Positions 7,252 through 8,300 of a stretch of 8,300 nt of DNA are shown here, in pieces. The translations under genes were made by a program, and so were the position numbers. Where the stretch lies: positions 1-8,300 of the forward strand of contig DRTC01000090.1 in NCBI GenBank assembly GCA_011372345.1, read 5' to 3'. The stretch's first letter is position 1. Each line of letters opens with the position of its first letter. Origin of the DNA: Candidatus Cloacimonadota bacterium (GTDB lineage: Bacteria > Cloacimonadota > Cloacimonadia > Cloacimonadales > TCS61). The notes under the pieces were generated by a model, which did no database searches, was not told the origin of the DNA, and saw nothing but the letters and a program-made list of their open reading frames with translations.

Positions 7252-8079
7252 ATGTGGCTCTGGGATAGTAGAACTCATCAATTTATTACTTCGAATGCTT
7301 TAAAAAAATGCAAAGCTTCATTTGTGCATTTACTAAAACTTCACCAGGAACTTTTTATTCTCGGTATCGAAGCTCCTGACAGGATCTTTAAAGATTTTAC
7401 AAATCATTATTATAACTGCACTCCCAACGAATTCGGTTATAATAGCGGAAGCGTGATCAAAAAAATCGATAAAGAAATTATTCTGATCAAACAAATGATG
7501 GATGATCCTGAAAAAATAATTCTGCATCCCAAAATCCATCCTTTTTTAATTCCGATCCTGAATACATCATTAAAAGCGATAATTTTTGAATTCGGAGTTT
7601 TATCTCATTATATTGCAGATTTGCATCAACCTCTACATACTGACGGAAAAGACAGGTTTGTGGACGAAGAGACGGTTCATAAAATTATGGAAGCGGATAC
7701 AAGATTGCATTTGAAAGATTTTGAGCTGAAATTCAGGAAAAAAAGAAAGAGAATAAAAAAACCGCTGACCTACTTTGAAGAACAGATCTATAAGATCAAT
7801 AAAAATTATGATATTATAATTGAAAATTATTTTCTGAAAAAAGGAAAAGTAAAACCGGATCGCTGGAAAAGGACTTTTCCAATTGTTGAATATTGTCTGA
7901 GCAAAGCTGCTCAAAATGTGGCAAATGTTTTTCTTGATTTTGAGGATTCAACAAAAATCTTTAAAAAACAGATCCATCATGCGAAATTGATCAAAAAAAT
8001 AAGTTGTGCTATCGATCCAACAACTTATTATGAAATCAGAAAATTTCCGACCGGAACGATCTCGATCAGGAAGATATAA
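7252..8079 (+). CDS. Zinc-dependent phospholipase C / S1-P1 nuclease superfamily protein, no signal peptide
   Basis: 275 aa, related to the trinuclear-zinc phospholipase C and S1/P1 nuclease fold. Candidate metal ligands match the family in order and spacing: Trp4 with His9 (five apart, as Trp1-His6 in P1 nuclease), Asp43 in EAPD, His52 in NHYYN, His119 and Asp123 in LSHYIADLHQPLH with His129, then His143 and Glu147 (HxxxE). The 119/123/129/143/147 pattern has the same spacing as 118/122/128/142/146 in Bacillus cereus phospholipase C. Residues about 170-275 are very basic (FRKKRKRIKK) and do not resemble a known C-terminal module to me. Studied relatives are secreted, and cleavage exposes Trp1, whose amino group binds zinc. 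Here the protein begins MWLWD with no hydrophobic leader and no upstream start. It is presumably cytoplasmic or exported by another route. Substrate unknown; phosphodiester or phospholipid hydrolysis is inferred from the fold. Confidence 0.82.
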   Translation: MWLWDSRTHQFITSNALKKCKASFVHLLKLHQELFILGIEAPDRIFKDFTNHYYNCTPNEFGYNSGSVIKKIDKEIILIKQMMDDPEKIILHPKIHPFLIPILNTSLKAIIFEFGVLSHYIADLHQPLHTDGKDRFVDEETVHKIMEADTRLHLKDFELKFRKKRKRIKKPLTYFEEQIYKINKNYDIIIENYFLKKGKVKPDRWKRTFPIVEYCLSKAAQNVANVFLDFEDSTKIFKKQIHHAKLIKKISCAIDPTTYYEIRKFPTGTISIRKI

Positions 8080-8091
8080 AGATTGGATTTG

Positions 8092-8111
8092 ACTCGTAAC
8101 GAAGTGCGAGT
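8092..8111 (+). repeat. Short hairpin after the phospholipase-like gene
   Basis: ACTCG (8092-8096) pairs with CGAGT (8107-8111); a G-U pair and an A-U pair extend the stem to seven, with loop ACGAAG. It starts 12 bases after the stop codon. What follows is an A-run, not a U-run, so it is not a standard intrinsic terminator, although it could still protect the 3' end of the mRNA. Confidence 0.5.
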
Positions 8112-8218
8112 TAAAAAAACAATCGTTCAGGAAGTACGCAATTCTCGACTCACATTCCCTTCGGTCAATGCAAGTCAAGTCTTGCTGGAGTTTAGGAACA
8201 AGATTGTAATCATTTAAC
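8110..8218. repeat. Long nested imperfect palindrome (dispersed repeat or structured RNA candidate)
   Basis: Complementary pairs nest in order around one centre: GTTAAA 8110-8115 with TTTAAC 8213-8218; ACAATC plus GTTC 8119-8128 with GAAC, aa bulge, GATTGT 8196-8207; GCAA 8138-8141 with TTGC 8182-8185; GACTCACATT 8147-8156 with AATGCAAGTC 8167-8176 (two central mismatches). The tip is C(TTCG)G at 8159-8164, the stable UUCG tetraloop in RNA. It occupies most of the 151-base gap between genes, and no coding sequence is convincing there. No U-tract follows, so a simple terminator is unlikely. Confidence 0.5.
8182..8210 (+). promoter_or_regulatory. Possible promoter for the gene at 8231
   Basis: TTGCTG (8182-8187), a 17-base spacer, then TGTAAT (8205-8210, five of six to TATAAT). 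Start of transcription would fall near 8217, just ahead of the ribosome site. The -35 is weak and the boxes lie inside the palindromic element, so this is tentative. Confidence 0.3.
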
Positions 8219-8230
8219 AAAGAAGGTATT

Positions 8231-8300
8231 ATGAATAAGATCAAAACCTTAAAAGAAGAACTTCAAAAACACAAAAAAGAAGATAAAGCAAAACTGAAAA
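8231..8300 (+). CDS. Unidentified protein, N-terminal fragment
   Basis: An ATG at 8231 follows AAGG (8223-8226) with a four-base spacer and opens a frame that runs to the window edge. The 23 visible residues, MNKIKTLKEELQKHKKEDKA followed by KLK, are highly charged, Lys/Glu rich and probably helical. There is no signal peptide or recognisable motif. The good ribosome site and open frame suggest a real gene, but its function cannot be told from this much. Confidence 0.6.
   Translation, partial: MNKIKTLKEELQKHKKEDKAKLK

Noticed and set aside
7865..7880. GGAAAAG-GA-CTTTTCC palindrome
   Set aside because: It is inside a well-supported coding region, has a two-base loop and no partner sites; likely chance in AT-rich code.
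7333..7914. Two minus-strand open frames (7333-7539 and 7633-7914)
   Set aside because: Both are antisense within the zinc phospholipase-like gene, Phe/Ile rich from reverse-read Lys/Glu codons, and without motifs.
8092..8120. Intrinsic terminator for the smpB transcript
   Set aside because: The stem is followed by GTTAAAAAAAC rather than a U-tract, and on the other strand no T-run follows the stem either.
8080..8230. Possible tmRNA or tRNA in the gap downstream of smpB
   Set aside because: No acceptor stem, T-arm GGTTCGA-type sequence or CCA end was found; the palindrome explains the structure seen.
7948..8244. 98-residue minus-strand open frame spanning the last intergenic gap
   Set aside because: It crosses the phospholipase gene end, the palindromic element and the start of the next gene, and shows no family resemblance; the plus-strand reading explains both ends better.

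Overview
This AT-rich window comes from a bacterial chromosome. It probably belongs to the Fibrobacteres-Chlorobi-Bacteroidetes (FCB) side of the tree. The support is a PorV/PorQ-type outer-membrane barrel start, a DUF5683-like exported protein, a small lipoprotein with one fibronectin type III domain, and Gram-negative style lipoprotein signals. Cloacimonadota or a relative is my best guess, but no rRNA or other taxonomic marker is present, so this is inference. Nothing here looks like a phage, a transposase, a CRISPR array or an RNA gene of known type.

Minus strand, 6625 down to 1: one tightly packed run of seven genes, probably an operon. In transcription order they are a WecA/TagO-type polyprenyl-phosphate sugar-1-phosphate transferase (GTG start), a small metallo-beta-lactamase-fold hydrolase, a TPR lipoprotein, a DUF5683-like exported protein, an FN3-domain lipoprotein, a UvrD/PcrA helicase (TTG start), and the start of a PorV/PorQ-like barrel cut by the window edge. 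Gaps are 17 bases or less, and two junctions overlap (26 and 4 bases). Four of the seven carry export signals and a fifth is an integral membrane enzyme, so the run is largely an envelope cluster with a DNA helicase set inside it.

Positions 6626-6777 are a divergent intergenic region. It holds a perfect 8-bp dyad flanked on both sides by outward-facing TTGACA boxes.

Plus strand, 6778 to 8300: smpB (trans-translation), then 24 bases later a zinc-dependent phospholipase C / S1-P1 nuclease superfamily protein that keeps a full set of candidate zinc ligands but has no signal peptide. A 151-base intergenic stretch (8080-8230) follows. It contains a short hairpin and a long nested imperfect palindrome with a C(UUCG)G tip, probably a dispersed intergenic repeat or structured RNA. 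The window ends in the first 23 codons of an unidentified gene.

The most interesting points are the signal-less zinc phospholipase-like protein, the structured 8092-8218 element, and the symmetrical divergent regulatory region.
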